From Triatoma infestans (lineage: Eukaryota; Arthropoda; Insecta; Hemiptera; Reduviidae), in NCBI GenBank assembly GCA_011037195.1, contig JAAEAF010001934.1:62001-126000 (forward strand): DNA of 64,000 nucleotides. The letters run 5' to 3'. The notes under the pieces are model-generated. The model made no database searches and was not told the DNA's origin. It saw only the letters and a program-made list of their open reading frames with translations. Both the position numbers and the translations under genes were made by a program. Numbering within the stretch: the first letter of the stretch is position 1; each line of letters opens with the position of its first letter. Below are positions 11,385 to 22,900 of this stretch, in pieces.

Positions 11385-11722
11385 TTTTTCATATATTTCT
11401 TTCAATCTTTTATGACTACATCAATTACAAACAGAATAAACAGTATGTGGCTTAGGATACATCCTTGACGAATTCCTATCTTAAACTTTTACAGATTTCA
11501 TTTTCACTTACTAATGAGAACATAAACCGCAAAACAGAGAATAATATGACGACATTAACACTTTTAAGTCAAATTAAGTACTTCCTCTATACATCTATTC
11601 TAGGGTCACATTCACACACTCAACATTCAATGTTGAAAACAGGCAGAACATACGGAATTCGAACCTACTCATTAAAATGTAATAATAACTTAAGCTAATG
11701 CACATGCAATGCAAACGGAATA
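11385..11722. repeat. Direct repeat, copy 1 of the LINE segment
   Basis: Nearly identical in sequence and length to 12565-12915, including TATGACTACATCAATTACAA at the start and GCAATGCAAACGGAATACAT at the end. Each copy holds the same 77-codon plus-strand frame, which is antisense to the RT and not a gene. Confidence 0.85.
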
Positions 11723-12564
11723 CATAAGCATTCCTGCTGAAAATCTCTTATAAATTAAACAAGATAAATTAGCATACAAATTACAAAAATAATTAAAACT
11801 ATAAGATCCATCAAACGTATTGCTAAATTTCGTAAGAAAAATCAGTTAACTAAAAGTGCGGCTTCTCTAAATAGTGTTCTCGTTGTTTTTCTTAGGATTT
11901 TCTCCAAAAATACGGCTCTAATGACTTTCTTTAAGGCTGGTCACTTCAATATTCACATCCTACAATTGAGTCTGCAGAAGTTGTTAAGATGTATAACTTA
12001 CTAAATATATTGATTTCTTCTCCTATATAAGGTTTGACCTATTTGATGTTTTTAATCCTATCCATATTTAGTTCCAAAAGCAACTATTTCTATTACCAGA
12101 ATCACTGAATCTAAATTTAGATGTCCATTCCCAAGATTCAGAGATATACGTTGAGATTAGGGGGTAAGTGGAAACTGTCAACACCCAATTTCATGTATTT
12201 TAATTCCATGTATAACTCCAAAAAAAGCTCCTGCTCGCAGCTCCTATGGCGCTTTATTTTCCTTTAATTGCGCTCCCAGGTAAGTTTCACTTGTTAGATA
12301 ACTCAACGTTTAAGCAGGCAGAACATACGGAATTCGAACCTATGGGTAGGATGCCCACAAATGTATTAGATCTTTCCCAATCCACATTTCCTTTCATTTT
12401 CCTCGGGCGTACACTGTTTTGCTTTTCTTAAGTTCTTCGCTTAACAATCTCACATTTAACCGAATATCCTGGTCATTTTCTGCTAGCTTAACTAAAGTAA
12501 TTGGCAAACTCATCATGGCAAACTATTGTCAGTTATACAAGGCTTTGATTCAAATATTTCAGGT

Positions 12565-12915
12565 GGAATTTTTTCATATATTCTTTCAATCTTTTATGAC
12601 TACATCAATTACAAACAGAATAAACAGTATGTGGCTTAGAATACATCCTTGACGAATTCCTATCTTAAACTTATACAGATTTCATTTTTACTCACTAATA
12701 AGAACATAAACCGCAAAACAGAGAATAATATGACGACATTAATACTTTTAGGTCAAATTAAGTACTTCCTCTATACATCTATTCTAGGTTCACATTCACA
12801 CACTCAACATTCAATGTTGAAAACAGGCAGAACATACGGAATTCGAACCTACTCATTAAAATGTAATAATAACTTAAGCTAATGCACATGCAATGCAAAC
12901 GGAATACATAAGCAA
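12565..12915. repeat. Direct repeat, copy 2 of the LINE segment
   Basis: Second copy, separated from copy 1 by about 850 bp. The few substitutions (for example GGATAC versus GAATAC) suggest a fairly recent duplication relative to the decay of the RT itself. Confidence 0.85.
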
Positions 12916-13858
12916 CATAATCTTGATCCATCAAAATGGCAATAAAATTATGTGTACATTTAAATGTATAAAACGCCTACGCAATCATTCTATAAAATAA
13001 ACATATTAACAAAAATTATCTATAGGATACATTTAAATAAACTAAAATGGTACACACACGTATGTATACTCAAACTAACATATATACACTTTAATAATAT
13101 TTTACAAATGTTACATAGAAAGAAGCGAGCGGAAGAAATGGGTAAACTGACAGAGATACCCAGATAGAGAAGGGAATGGACCATTGGAGACTGTATCGTG
13201 AGAAAGTGGCCAAACAACACGTTAAGATCTCCCTCTATCTCCATCTCTTTCACTCTTTCTCTGTCTTGTAGTAATTACATAGAACGCCTTCTTCTCAACT
13301 CCTCCTTCACACACACATACATACACACTATAAAAAAAAACTAACAGGTCTTGTCCTGCAGTATCCACCTGAAAACAAACGAAAGACAGGCAGACAGTCA
13401 GACAGACAGGCGCTGTTTGTGTGCGCGTGTGCTATAGCATAAAGCACGCGGCACTTCTAGCACCAGTATTGCTCACTATAAAATCTTATGATACGTGTAC
13501 AAATCGAAAAGAGAATACGATACGAAACGAAACTTTATTTGTTTTAAAAAGGTAATTTCACTATATATACACATATTCAAATTAAATTTCACACATATAT
13601 ATATACGAATTCAAATTAAATACACTCAGCCAACACTTATGAATATGAATAGTATTGGAAACATTTTTTGTGAAACGAAATACATTATTAAGGTTCTATT
13701 TTTTTTTTTAACAGATCAGATGATAATCATCATCAATTTCAGAGATTTTTAGTTCTTTCACTCGTCGATCATCTGGATATCTTGATAAAATGTGATTTTC
13801 TGATAAAATATGAAGATGTAACATGAAGGGGTGAGCGTTTATTAAAAATATAAAAAAA
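12916..13858. other. Spacer with pyrimidine-rich and CA-rich stretches
   Basis: 13220-13330 is a CT-rich and CA-rich region and 13380-13440 contains imperfect CAGA/GTGTG runs. No gene recognised. Confidence 0.45.
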
Positions 13859-14836
13859 ACTGGTGTAAAACACTCACACAACTTTCTCTTACTCCAGTTC
13901 TCAAGATTATAATTGACAAATTTCTAGTTTATGTACCAAATTTAATGAAATTCGACGAAAAATGAAAAAAATTGTTCAGTAAAAGCGCACTTCCGGTTTA
14001 CTAATTTTCTCGAAACTCGGAATTTTGGCCATCTATTTATTTCTAATTAATTTTGTCTGGATGATAGAGTTGTATAATCAACTATGATAGCACTCCAGAG
14101 AAAAACATAACCCACCCCTCCTCTAAAAGTGCCCTTAAATGAATTTTCCCAGAGAAATGTTTCAAATAAAAGTTGTAAATCTTTGTATGTTTAGTTTATA
14201 TAGTAAGTTTCAAGAAAATCGTCGGAGATATTTTTGAGAAAATTGCGAAAAAGTGAAAAAAATCATTTAGTAAAGTAAACGCACTTCCGGTTATCCGATT
14301 TTTTCAAATTCGGAATTTCAACAACATATTTAGTTTTAATTAACATTATTTAGATGACAGAATTGTCTAATAAACTGAAATAGCACTTTAGGTGAAAACC
14401 TAACCCCACCCTTCCATCCAAAAGTGCCCTTGAATGAATTTTATCAGAGAAATGTTTTAAACAAAAGTTGTAGCTCTTTGTAAGTGTAGTTGAACTACTA
14501 AGTTTTAAGAAAATCGTTGGAGCCATTTCTGAGAAAATCGCTAAAAAGTAAAGAAACCAACTAGTAAAGTGGTGCTTCCGGTTGAAGAAGTTTTACAGGT
14601 AATGTACTGTCGGGGATCCTATGTTGATACCTAAACGAAATATCAAGTTTGAACTTTCTACGGTTTTTCGTTTTTGAGCTACGCTGTTCACACACACCCA
14701 CACACACAGACAGACCATTTGCTATAAACCACTTTTTTAGACTCAGGGGACCTCAAAACGGATATTTCCGGTGAAAACTCGATGTCGAAAATTGACACGA
14801 TTACAATACTTCTTCTTACTAGGAGTAACAGAAAGT
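13859..14836 (+). repeat. Family A repeat, reference copy with both ends
   Basis: Best-preserved copy. Left end CTGGTGTAAAACACTCACAC, then ACTTTCTCTTACT at 13881-13893. It holds three successive modules, each beginning near an ETS-like CRCTTCCGGTT (about 13987, 14284 and 14573); the first two are followed by a CTGAAATAGCACTTTAGG-type block and a CAAATAAAAGTTGTA-type block. Then come a CA-rich stretch, GACCTCAAAACGGATATTTC and the right end AGTAACAGAAAGT at 14824-14836, an imperfect inverted complement of the left motif. No coding frame. Class unknown. Confidence 0.88.
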
Positions 14837-15164
14837 AAAAAGATACTAAAAGGGATAGTCAATAGTTGTCTCGTGCTCGGAGCACTTCTACAGTCTTCAC
14901 ACTCTTAAAACAAGAATCTGAGGATGACTTAGAACTTGCGTCTATTTCCAAGATCATATCGCCTTCATTATTTAAAACGACCACGTAGCAGCCCATAGCA
15001 TCGCGCTTCGACGACTTCATTATTCATCCGACCATCAATCATTTTCTACAAAATTTCACCTATTTTTACAAAACCATTTTTACCAGGAAAATTTAATTTT
15101 GTTGGTTTGAGAGAAAGCAGCAACCACTCTCCCCTAAATGGCACTGCTAAAACCTATTGGAAGC
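14837..15164. other. Spacer, nothing recognised
   Basis: Ordinary composition. No coding or repeat signal identified. Confidence 0.4.
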
Positions 15165-15335
15165 ATCAGAGACATTTTCTGTGGTAGCCTGCTTCATTTT
15201 GTTGTCATCGACCGGTTTCGGGCGTTCGCCCATCTGCAGGATGCGTTTTTTTAGACAGTGTGACAACACAGACTCGTACAGAGCAAACAGTTTCACACTA
15301 ACAACAGTTTCACACTAAATTTGTCGAAACGTCGG
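15165..15335 (-). mobile_element. Single hammerhead-like unit, decayed
   Basis: Left part GGAAGCATCAGAGACATTTT and AGCCTGCTTC matches the foldback unit. On the minus strand 15207-15243 gives GCATCCTGCAGATGGGCGAA, then CGCCCGAAACCGGTCGATG: the stem-loop and GAAAC core remain, but CTGATGA has become CTGCAGA. A 15-bp ACAGTTTCACACTAA is duplicated at 15289-15318, and GTCGAAACGTCGG follows. Confidence 0.65.
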
Positions 15336-15414
15336 ATAATCTTAAAAAAGTGTATATTTATTGACTGTTCCGCATGATCTCCTGCAACTGTAAGTGAACG
15401 GTCGAGAGTCATCA

Positions 15415-15815
15415 TTTTTCACGAAAGTGGCGCTAACGATTTTCCTTAATCTTAGAATGATAACTGCACTTTTATTTTCTAGATAAATGATAACTCTTTT
15501 CTAGATAAATTTATTGTTTGGGCGTTCTGGGGTGGGGAGAATCAATGATTTATACTTAACTATAGACTGCCTTTGCAGGTTTTGATAAAAGGCGCTACCA
15601 TATGATGTAGCACATTAAGTTTTTTATGCTTTCAAAAAGCCTAAGGCCATATTTATGCTTAAAAAAATAATCCATAAGCTACCACCTATTTTCAGATATA
15701 ATGTCAAGGTAAATTAAATGTTTAGTATAAATGCCAAGTTTGAAGAAAACTTCTCAACTAGAATTCTAATCATTGCAGTAAGAGAAAATCGTGTGAATGA
15801 TTCACACAAGATTAA
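15415..15815 (-). repeat. Family A repeat, left half
   Basis: Reverse copy: GTGGCGCTAACGATTTTCCT, ATGCCAAGTTTGAAGAAAAC, then GCAGTAAGAGAAAATCGTGT and the GAATGATTCACAC edge near 15805. Confidence 0.7.
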
Positions 15816-17233
15816 AGAGAAAAAAAATGCTATGAAGACTGCTGCTCAGTGGAATGTGCGCGAATTTTATTGGGGTGGGAAAAGAGGCTTGTGGCGAATG
15901 TTGTTTAGTTTTGACCCTCGCAACCAGGCTCTGTTATTAACTAACTATAGCTTCATATTTTTACTCTCAACAGTTGAAATTCAAATCCAATCGATTGCAT
16001 CAAAAGCAAGATGGTAGCATTGAACAGAAGGTGGAACATGATAGTTAAACAACAGTAACTAACAAAAGTAAAATTATTCTGTATTTATTCTATATCTTGC
16101 GGGAAACCGGCCAGAGTTTTTTTGTATTTCCTTCTTTTCCACTTCTTATCGTATAGGATTTTTGTGTGTGCAAATTTCTTTTAACCATTTAACAAGAATT
16201 AATTAAATAATGTTAAATTTTATTAACTCTTCCTTTAAAACATTAAAAACCATAATTGTAATTTCCTTTCCAGGTTAATTTTCCAGATTACATTTCCAAC
16301 CCTACTCATAATTACCCTTTTCATATTTGACCTTCAGAATATCTTTTATTTTTATTTTTGTTTATTTTTTATTGTTTTTTATTTGAACGTAGGGGTGTTA
16401 TGACATTGAAATTCAACTAATGTCACTTTAAATATCCTCTCTTTAATATTAAAAGTTTAACGTTGCATTTGTATAATCTTAAAAAAAAACAAAAACAAAC
16501 TTAGTCTCTGCTGTGAAAATGAATTAGTAAACAATTAGTGAAACGTATTTTGTGAAGAAAAAGTTATTTATTCAGCCTGTAATCAATTACTTGATTCAAA
16601 TTTTTTTCGCTCATCTAAGCACAAATTTGAAATCTGCAAGAAAAAGAACCATATCTTATACTGATGTTTATTTGAATTCATGCAAACTAATTAAAATCTC
16701 TTGAATGATATTGGTAAAGTTAATTAGGAAAAAGAGAAAGTAAAAAATAAATTCTTTATAATAATAAGTATTTTCTTTAATTGAAAATGTTGTAACTTTA
16801 AAAGATCGTGACTTTAACACTATAGCAAGAAATCCTTGCCAACTTATCATCAATCCAAGCCCAACTGTTGAGGTGGAGGCTGTTGTTAACTTTTTAAAAT
16901 TATCTAATTTAGATAACAGTTATTATCAATAAATAATTTATTTATTGTATTGATTAAATATTTATAATTGTTCATTTCAAGTTAATACAAAAATTAATCT
17001 GATAATCGATTTTTATCATTTAATGTCATAATTAATGTTTGAAATTTATTGCGGATCGTGTAGTTTATTGCTATTTATTGCAAGCAAAAATCCCGTTATA
17101 AAAGAGAATGATGACGTAATTACTTCAGGGATTTTTAAAACCAATCACTTAATTCTTGAAGTATGTTTAGAAAAGAAAAAGTTAAATATTATGTCAATGA
17201 CATTGAAAAAAAATTAAAAATATAAAAGTTCTG
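15816..17233. other. AT-rich spacer
   Basis: No gene recognised. The 99-codon frame at 15718-16017 is partly inside a repeat and has no domain. A 125-bp segment at 16912-17036 recurs at 18711-18835 (listed separately). Confidence 0.45.
16912..17036. repeat. Short dispersed repeat B, copy 1
   Basis: Contains TATCAATAAATAATTTATTT and, after a gap, TTATCATTTAATGTCATAAT, in the same order and spacing as copy 2. The near-palindrome CAATAAATAATTTATTTATTG-like core suggests a miniature element. Confidence 0.7.
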
Positions 17234-18358
17234 ATCCTCTAAAGAGAATATTTATGCTAAGTATGGTAGAACTGTATGTAAATGAACTGAAGTGGTCACT
17301 TTAGTGGAAAGCCCCCCAGTTTTCCAAAATAAAATTTTATTTGGCTAAAATTTAGATCTCTCAAAGAGGAATCTGTTAATTACTTGCCCAAGTCTTGCCT
17401 AAAGTTTGGTCAATCTTGTCTTATCGAAATCGTATTGAAGTAACCGGTAAAAGGGCAGTGAACTTGCCATTTCTTCAAAGATATAGGCGTTCCTACAGGC
17501 ATTCAAGCCTTAATAACACTAGCAAGCAATACCTAACACACAAGAGATGGCAAAGGACATAATGAATATCGCTTTTGTAATCACACTTCCTACATTATCA
17601 ACCTAATGATAAAAAGTCCTTTTCTTTATCCAATTTTCCTTGAAACGTGACGTTTCAGCACCAGTTTTCATAAGAAAGTAAACTTTGCGTATCAGACAAA
17701 CAGCACTACAGTTTTTTTTTTTATTATATATTTTTATTTGCGAAAAATCGCAAGAAGCTAAAAAAAAAAACTAGATATTCCGTTTACACATCACATTAAC
17801 ACAAACACCTCCAGCCACTTTCCAGAGCCACCCTCATTCCGTCTGAGACAGGAAATTGAGAAAACAGTGTCGTATGCTTACTTCACGGCCGCCTCCGAAT
17901 TCGTTCGTCTCGCTTCAGCTTCGCCTCAGTATCCACACTTGCTGATGTGAAGATTCTTGTGGAGATGGAGACCAGCCTGAGGAGAGACCGTACGAGTTCG
18001 AAAGGCGGTCAAGAGAAAAGCACACGGCAAGTTTTTTTTTAATATACTGTCTCAGACGGAAGGAAGGTAGCTGTTTGGTAACATTGCCAGAAGTTCGGTC
18101 AAACTGTTCCCACCGAAACCGCTTCTCTGCTGAATGATTTTTTTTCAACAGTTTTCTTTCAAAGTCTGCTAAAACTGACCACACACATATGTAGGCTTAT
18201 CACTTTTATTGGAAACTTTTCTTCTCGGAAAATATATTTTTAAACGAATTGTGGAGGAAGCTGCAACATTGACAAACTTTCCACTAAAGTGAACACTTCA
18301 GTTCATTAATATACGGTTCAGTGCTATACTTAACATAAATATTCTCTTTAGAGGACCA
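17234..18358. mobile_element. 1.1-kb foldback with nested inverted repeats
   Basis: Terminal arms of about 85 bp are inverted: 17234-17316 starts TCCTCTAAAGAGAATATTTA and includes AATGAACTGAAGTG and CACTTTAGTGGAAAG; 18274-18358 is the complement with scattered mismatches. Inside, TTCCGTCTGAGACAG (17837-17851) and its exact complement (18047-18061) form a second inverted pair. The middle has a GC-richer part (17880-18160) with an 89-codon minus-strand frame lacking any recognised domain. The inner part of the arms resembles a family A module, so the outer arms may be two inverted family A pieces rather than a transposon's termini. Confidence 0.6.
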
Positions 18359-18710
18359 CAAAATGGGAAGTGGACCAGCCACTTCTTTAAGGACCTTATA
18401 GCGTGTAGTGGATATATCCAGCCTCTCCTACTCACTAATTCAAACATTAAAAAAAAACAACAATGTGAGTGTTTCACACCAGAACACTCACATGACTTTC
18501 TCTTACTGCAGTTTACACAGATACGAATTCGTATAATCGATAAATGTTCTTATAATTTTTACTAAACATTTACTTGTCTTCAATTTTACGTCAACTAGAG
18601 AGAACCTCAATTTAATAAAATGACTTTTTTAAGGAAAACCTCCCTCTCAAAAAACATCTTTAAATGAACTTTCTCGGAAAACAAAAAATGATAAGACTCC
18701 GTATTGATAA

Positions 18711-18835
18711 CAATAAATTATTGTCAATAAATAATTTATTTATTGTGGTGATTAAGTATTTTTATTTGCTTATTTCAAGTTAATACAACGATTGATCTGA
18801 TATTCGAATTTTATCATTTAATGTCATAATTATTG
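18711..18835. repeat. Short dispersed repeat B, copy 2
   Basis: Matches 16912-17036 with roughly one difference in ten by eye, and lies inside a family A copy. Confidence 0.7.
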
Positions 18836-19075
18836 AAAACTAAAATTAGTGTAACAATGATAACTGAAATAACTGTCAAGTTAAAACGCACTTCCGGGTA
18901 AACCGATTTTCCACAAACTAAAATTTTTGGCAACATATAAATTCTAGTTTGACATTATATTGATGATAGAAAAGTATAATAAACTGAAATAGCACTTCAT
19001 AGGAAACCATATCCACTCTCCCCCCAAAAACTGAAATAAATTTTCTCAGAGAAATGTTTCAAATAAAAGTTGTAG

Positions 19076-19334
19076 TTTCTGCTATTTTATCAGTTGTAGC
19101 ATGCATATTGATTTTATTCCTGACAGGTTTCGGATTTCCATTCATCGTCAAAGCAAATTCACCAAGTTCGTGTAGAAAGTTCACTTCAACGTAATCTTTC
19201 TGTTTCACTCACACTTCAAACTCTGACGATGGATGAAAATCCGAAATCGGTCAGGAATAAAATCAATTATGCATACTACGATAGATAAAATACCAGATGT
19301 TATCCAGCGTCGCGGACCCATCCACATATTCAAC
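19076..19334. mobile_element. Foldback element, hammerhead-like family 2
   Basis: Two inverted units: minus-strand core at 19122-19151 (GACGATGAATGG ... ATCCGAAACCTGTC) and plus-strand core at 19221-19254 (CTGACGA, GGAT-GAAA-ATCC hairpin, GAAATCGGTC). Arms extend outward through ATTTTATTCC and ATGCATA-type sequence. Direct repeats AAAAGTTGTAG at 19065-19075 and 19335-19345 bound it, so it inserted into family A. The right side continues into GTCGCGGACCC, a unit end also seen near 49110. Confidence 0.72.
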
Positions 19335-19688
19335 AAAAGTTGTAGCTCTTTGTATATGTAGTCGGTCGGATATACTAAGTTTTAAAAAAATTGTTAAAAC
19401 CGTTTTCGAGAAAATCGCAAAAAAAAATAACAAAAATCTGTTGAGTAAACTTTTGCGTCCGGTTGAAGAATTTTGACAGATAACTTCCTGCGGATCCCAT
19501 GGTAACAGCCAAACGGAATGTCAAGTTTGACATTCTGCGATTTTTTATTTTTGTGCTGTGCTGTACAGGCACACCATTTTTAGAAACCACTTGAAACGCC
19601 TCCAAAACGTGTATATCTGATGAAAATTCGGTGCAGAAAATTTTACACTATCGCAGAACCTCACCCTCTAACAGCAATTAGTGAAAGC

Positions 19689-21035
19689 ACAAATTGCGGT
19701 ATAAAAATTACATTGGCAGTAATTTGTTAATTAGTAATTTAATTATTAAAAATAATTTTAAATTTTTCTAAGCACTTAAATTACATTAGAGGAAAGTTGA
19801 GCGTTCCATGGGTCAAGTTTCCATTGGGGGTGGCATGGCTTTAATTTATTTTTCTTCCACTTCTAATTGATCAGCACTGTAATTATCGATAGCTAACATC
19901 GACTGGCTGTGAATGTTTGAAACTTAAAGCAATAATTTTTGATTATACAAGAAAAAAATAAATAAATTATTGACGAGATTTAACGGTAGGCTTGAAGTTT
20001 ACGAATTTTGAACATATTCCAAGTATTTATGACAAGATAAAGTGATTTTCCTATAAAACGCTTCAAAAAAATATAAGAACTTATATTTATTTATCGAACT
20101 AATTGCTTACGAATAAATTGTTTAAAACAGCCATTAGAATTAAATTTAAAATCAATTAAGAGTTTATTGGTAATTGCCAAAGAACTTCGACAGTTCATTA
20201 AATCATTTATTCTGCCTCAGATCTTTTTTTTTTTTTAAATAGGGAAAAGTTGGTAGAACTTAGAGGATGTCATTAATTTAATTTAAATGAGTTTGGCATT
20301 TTTAATTTAAATGGTATTTAGATATATGCAGTTATGAAAATATAGATTATTAGTTAAGTAATTAGCATTACCAAGTCAAAAGAGACTAAATGAGATCAAT
20401 GCCTTCACAAGCACATACTTTTTTTTGCATCCTAATCTTCGTAACCGTTACGTAGTAGTTGTATTTTACGTTTGTCAGTCCACATACAGCAAATTGTGTT
20501 CTCTATAAAAAAAAAACCTCCGATCTAAAGTCAAACTGTAATTAAGCAATCGAAAATTTATTGATACCAAACTGAATGTGTTATATAGAAATTTATACTA
20601 TCTTAAAAAAACTTGCCAAAATGGCGTAACATTAATTTAAATTACTATTTCTTGCTTAATTTACTCTAAAATATATATATATACATGTATTATATATTGA
20701 TTTATTGTTTATTTTAAAATAATTTGATCAATGTAAAATATATATTATGTTCTGTTTCGCATTGTACTATGTACAATGGTTTCGTAATAATTTGTAGTTT
20801 TAAATTAATGTATAACATACATAACAATATATGTTACCTTGTATTAAATAAGAAATTAAACGCTTATAGCATAAATATCAAGTTCATGGCCGAAATAACA
20901 GCAAATATTTACATAGCAAGGCCAAGGATTTTATTTCTTAATATTATAAAATAAAATAAACTGAACTGTCAAAATAATTACATAATATTTCGTTGGGATA
21001 ATTTTTACTTTTAATTCATTTTATTGATGTAAAGA
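19689..21035. other. AT-rich spacer
   Basis: Very AT-rich, with several poly-A or poly-T runs and TATATA stretches (about 20670-20760). No gene recognised. Confidence 0.45.
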
Positions 21036-21895
21036 GGAAGTATTTTTGTGTTCATGTCAAAATTCTCGAAATTGAATTTTCATCAAAAATATATGAATGA
21101 TTTAAAGTACTCGACTTTTTGCGAATTTTCTGCATATGGTTTTTATGTTTCTCAAAAAATCTCAACTAGAAATAAAATTGCCGGAAAAACAAACCTGTAC
21201 TCTAAGTACGAATCATAGCAGCATTTCGATACTAAACTTTCGGATAAAAGTCCGTAATGCAACGGAAGTGCAATTTGTTGAATTTTTTTTTTTTTAATGA
21301 TTTTCCTTTAAATTGCGCGTATTAATCCTACTGCAAGTTAAACTTTACTTTAAGTGACACCTGCATAGAATATGCGGGTCTAATCAACTATTCAAGGCAT
21401 TTCAAAAATTCCAAATAATGAAGAAACTCGGTTAACCGGAAATGCCTCTAGATGTACTGCCTGGTTTTCTCAGTTTTTTTTTTCTTTTTAGTTTTCTCGA
21501 AGACAGCTCCAACTATTTTCTTTTAACTTTTTTCTTTGGAGTAACTACAATGATGTCGTAGGCGAGGTTAGCTCCAGTGGTAGTGCACTCGCTCCGTTCG
21601 AGCTCCAGCAGTGCTATCCTTAGATTTTCACTTTTCCTAGGAGCCACTACAGCTCACTGTCCGGTAAGGGTAGTGTTGTCTCGAATACCGTCGGGTTGCC
21701 GGCAGTGCACTGAGAATCTTGTGAATTTTGATATAGGTATATGAGCCCAGAGATGTGGCTTTATTATATTGAAAATGAACATGTAGTCACACCCATCATT
21801 AATTTATGTTATGCCCAATAAGGTTTCAGTACCAATTCCGAACTTGAAAAAAAATGTTAATTACAATTGCATTAACAGCATTAAGAGAAACTGAG
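21036..21895 (-). repeat. Family A repeat split by a SINE
   Basis: Reverse copy: CGAAATTGAATTTTCATCAA, GGTTAACCGGAAATGCCTCT near 21430 and TTAGTTTTCTCGAAGACAGC before the SINE; CCAATTCCGAACTTGAA and GCATTAAGAGAAACTG after it. Confidence 0.65.
21556..21730 (+). mobile_element. tRNA-derived SINE, copy 1
   Basis: Pol III box A-like TTAGCTCCAGTGG at 21568-21580 and box B GTTCGAGCTCC at 21596-21606, closer together than in a tRNA. The body is CCTAGGAGCCACTACAGCTC, then CACTGTCCGG and CGGCAGTGCACTGAGAA. The same body, under a different tRNA-like head, is found reversed at 25876-26090. Confidence 0.75.
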
Positions 21896-22684
21896 TCTGA
21901 GTCTTTTATAACGTTTTTTCCTTATTTCCTGAATGTTCTTAAGGGCAATGATTAATATAAAAACTGCACGAATAAAAGTCAATGAAAGGCTGTGAAAGTT
22001 CAAAAATTGAATACGCACTTTATAAAACTAATTAAATAAAAAATCTAATCAATTTAGCTGGCTGTTTTATTAATTAAAAATCCTTGACTTTTTTGGAAAA
22101 ACTTTAATATTAATTATTCGTTAATAATTTTATTATATTATTATAATTACAAATTAGAATTGAGGAGAGTTTTTACTGTAACAGATAACTGTAGTTTTAC
22201 TAAATTTGAACAAAAAAAATGAAGGCTCTGATATCAAAATTATAATTTTTTCTATTATTTAAACATGACGTCATGAACACTATAGTATATTCATAGTAAT
22301 ATATTTAAAAGCAAGGACGGAATAAACACGTTAAAAAAAAGAAGAAAATTTCAACTAGACAAACACTTATATAAAACATATTTTTTATTTTATTTTTTTT
22401 TTTTATTTTTATTTTTTTTTTTTTTTACAATGTATAAATATTTACACTAGGTATAAATAGTACGTGTCTATATGTGATTAGGTTATCTAACGGAGCCATT
22501 AGTTTTGTAAATGTGATTTGTTTTGAAATATTAATATTGTTATTTATTTATTTGTTAACTTTCTCTCGCTGTTTTAGGAGGAACCGTTAACGTTATATTT
22601 ATAATAAAGGAAGTTTAAGTTTAAGTTCCTCAAAATTCCACTCAGATCAATTTTTACTAAACAATACTTAAAAAAAAAGATGAT
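21896..22684. other. AT-rich spacer
   Basis: Low complexity, with long T runs at 22378-22426. Nothing recognised. Confidence 0.45.
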
Positions 22685-22800
22685 TTGGCTTATAACTATG
22701 TAACGAACAATCCAAATTTAATTAAAAGGATTCTGGAAAAATCCAAAAACCTATTCTATCTAAATTCGCACTTTCCGGTTAGCCAGCGGCTCAGTATTAA

Positions 22801-22900
22801 TAATAATAATAATAATAATAATAATGCTTTATTTCATAATGACAAAGTAACAACAAAATACATTCTTGACATTCTACGGCATGGTAAAACCGTCTGCCGG
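22801..22900 (-). mobile_element. 5'-truncated LINE 3' end with target-site duplication
   Basis: On the minus strand a short 3' untranslated piece ends GTCATTATGAAATAAAGCAT and then a (TTA)n tail, with AATAAA just upstream. An exact 18-bp direct repeat, GCCAGCGGCTCAGTATTA, flanks it at 22783-22800 and 22901-22918. This is a textbook target-primed insertion reduced to about 80 bp plus tail. Confidence 0.85.

Larger units (their letters stand above)
11385..12915 (-). pseudogene. CR1/RTE-like LINE RT remnant with internal duplication
   Basis: The minus strand near 12655-12600, and again near 11470-11415, encodes a diverged palm motif, GIRQGCILSHILFILFVIDV (compare VRQGCxLSPxLFNIFIxDV). Between them, near 12540-12440, comes FAMMSLPITLVKLAENDQDI, which fits a decayed FADDxxLLAexxxDL block. 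A direct repeat of about 340 bp, at 11385-11722 and 12565-12915, is highly similar and includes the GRTYGIRT-encoding stretch. A short third piece (GCAGGCAGAACATACGGAAT) lies at 12314-12333. The many stops show it is dead. Confidence 0.6.
18466..19688 (+). repeat. Family A repeat copy with nested insertions
   Basis: Left end with ACTTTCTCTTACTGCAG at 18495. ETS-like CACTTCCGGGT near 18892. Right end decayed (AGCAATTAGTGAAAGC, about 19674-19688). It is interrupted by short repeat B (18711-18835) and by a hammerhead foldback (19076-19334). Confidence 0.8.

Noticed and set aside
11465..12882. Two near-identical 77-codon plus-strand frames as a duplicated gene pair
   Set aside because: They are antisense to RT-like sequence and duplicated only because the underlying 340-bp LINE segment is duplicated.
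17401..17610. Penelope-like reverse transcriptase coding remnant
   Set aside because: A few residues around VTGKRAVNLPFLQRYRR looked suggestive but no diagnostic motif follows.
21556..21610. Functional tRNA gene
   Set aside because: Box A and box B are too close, there is no acceptor-stem pairing, and the sequence continues into a SINE body shared with another locus.
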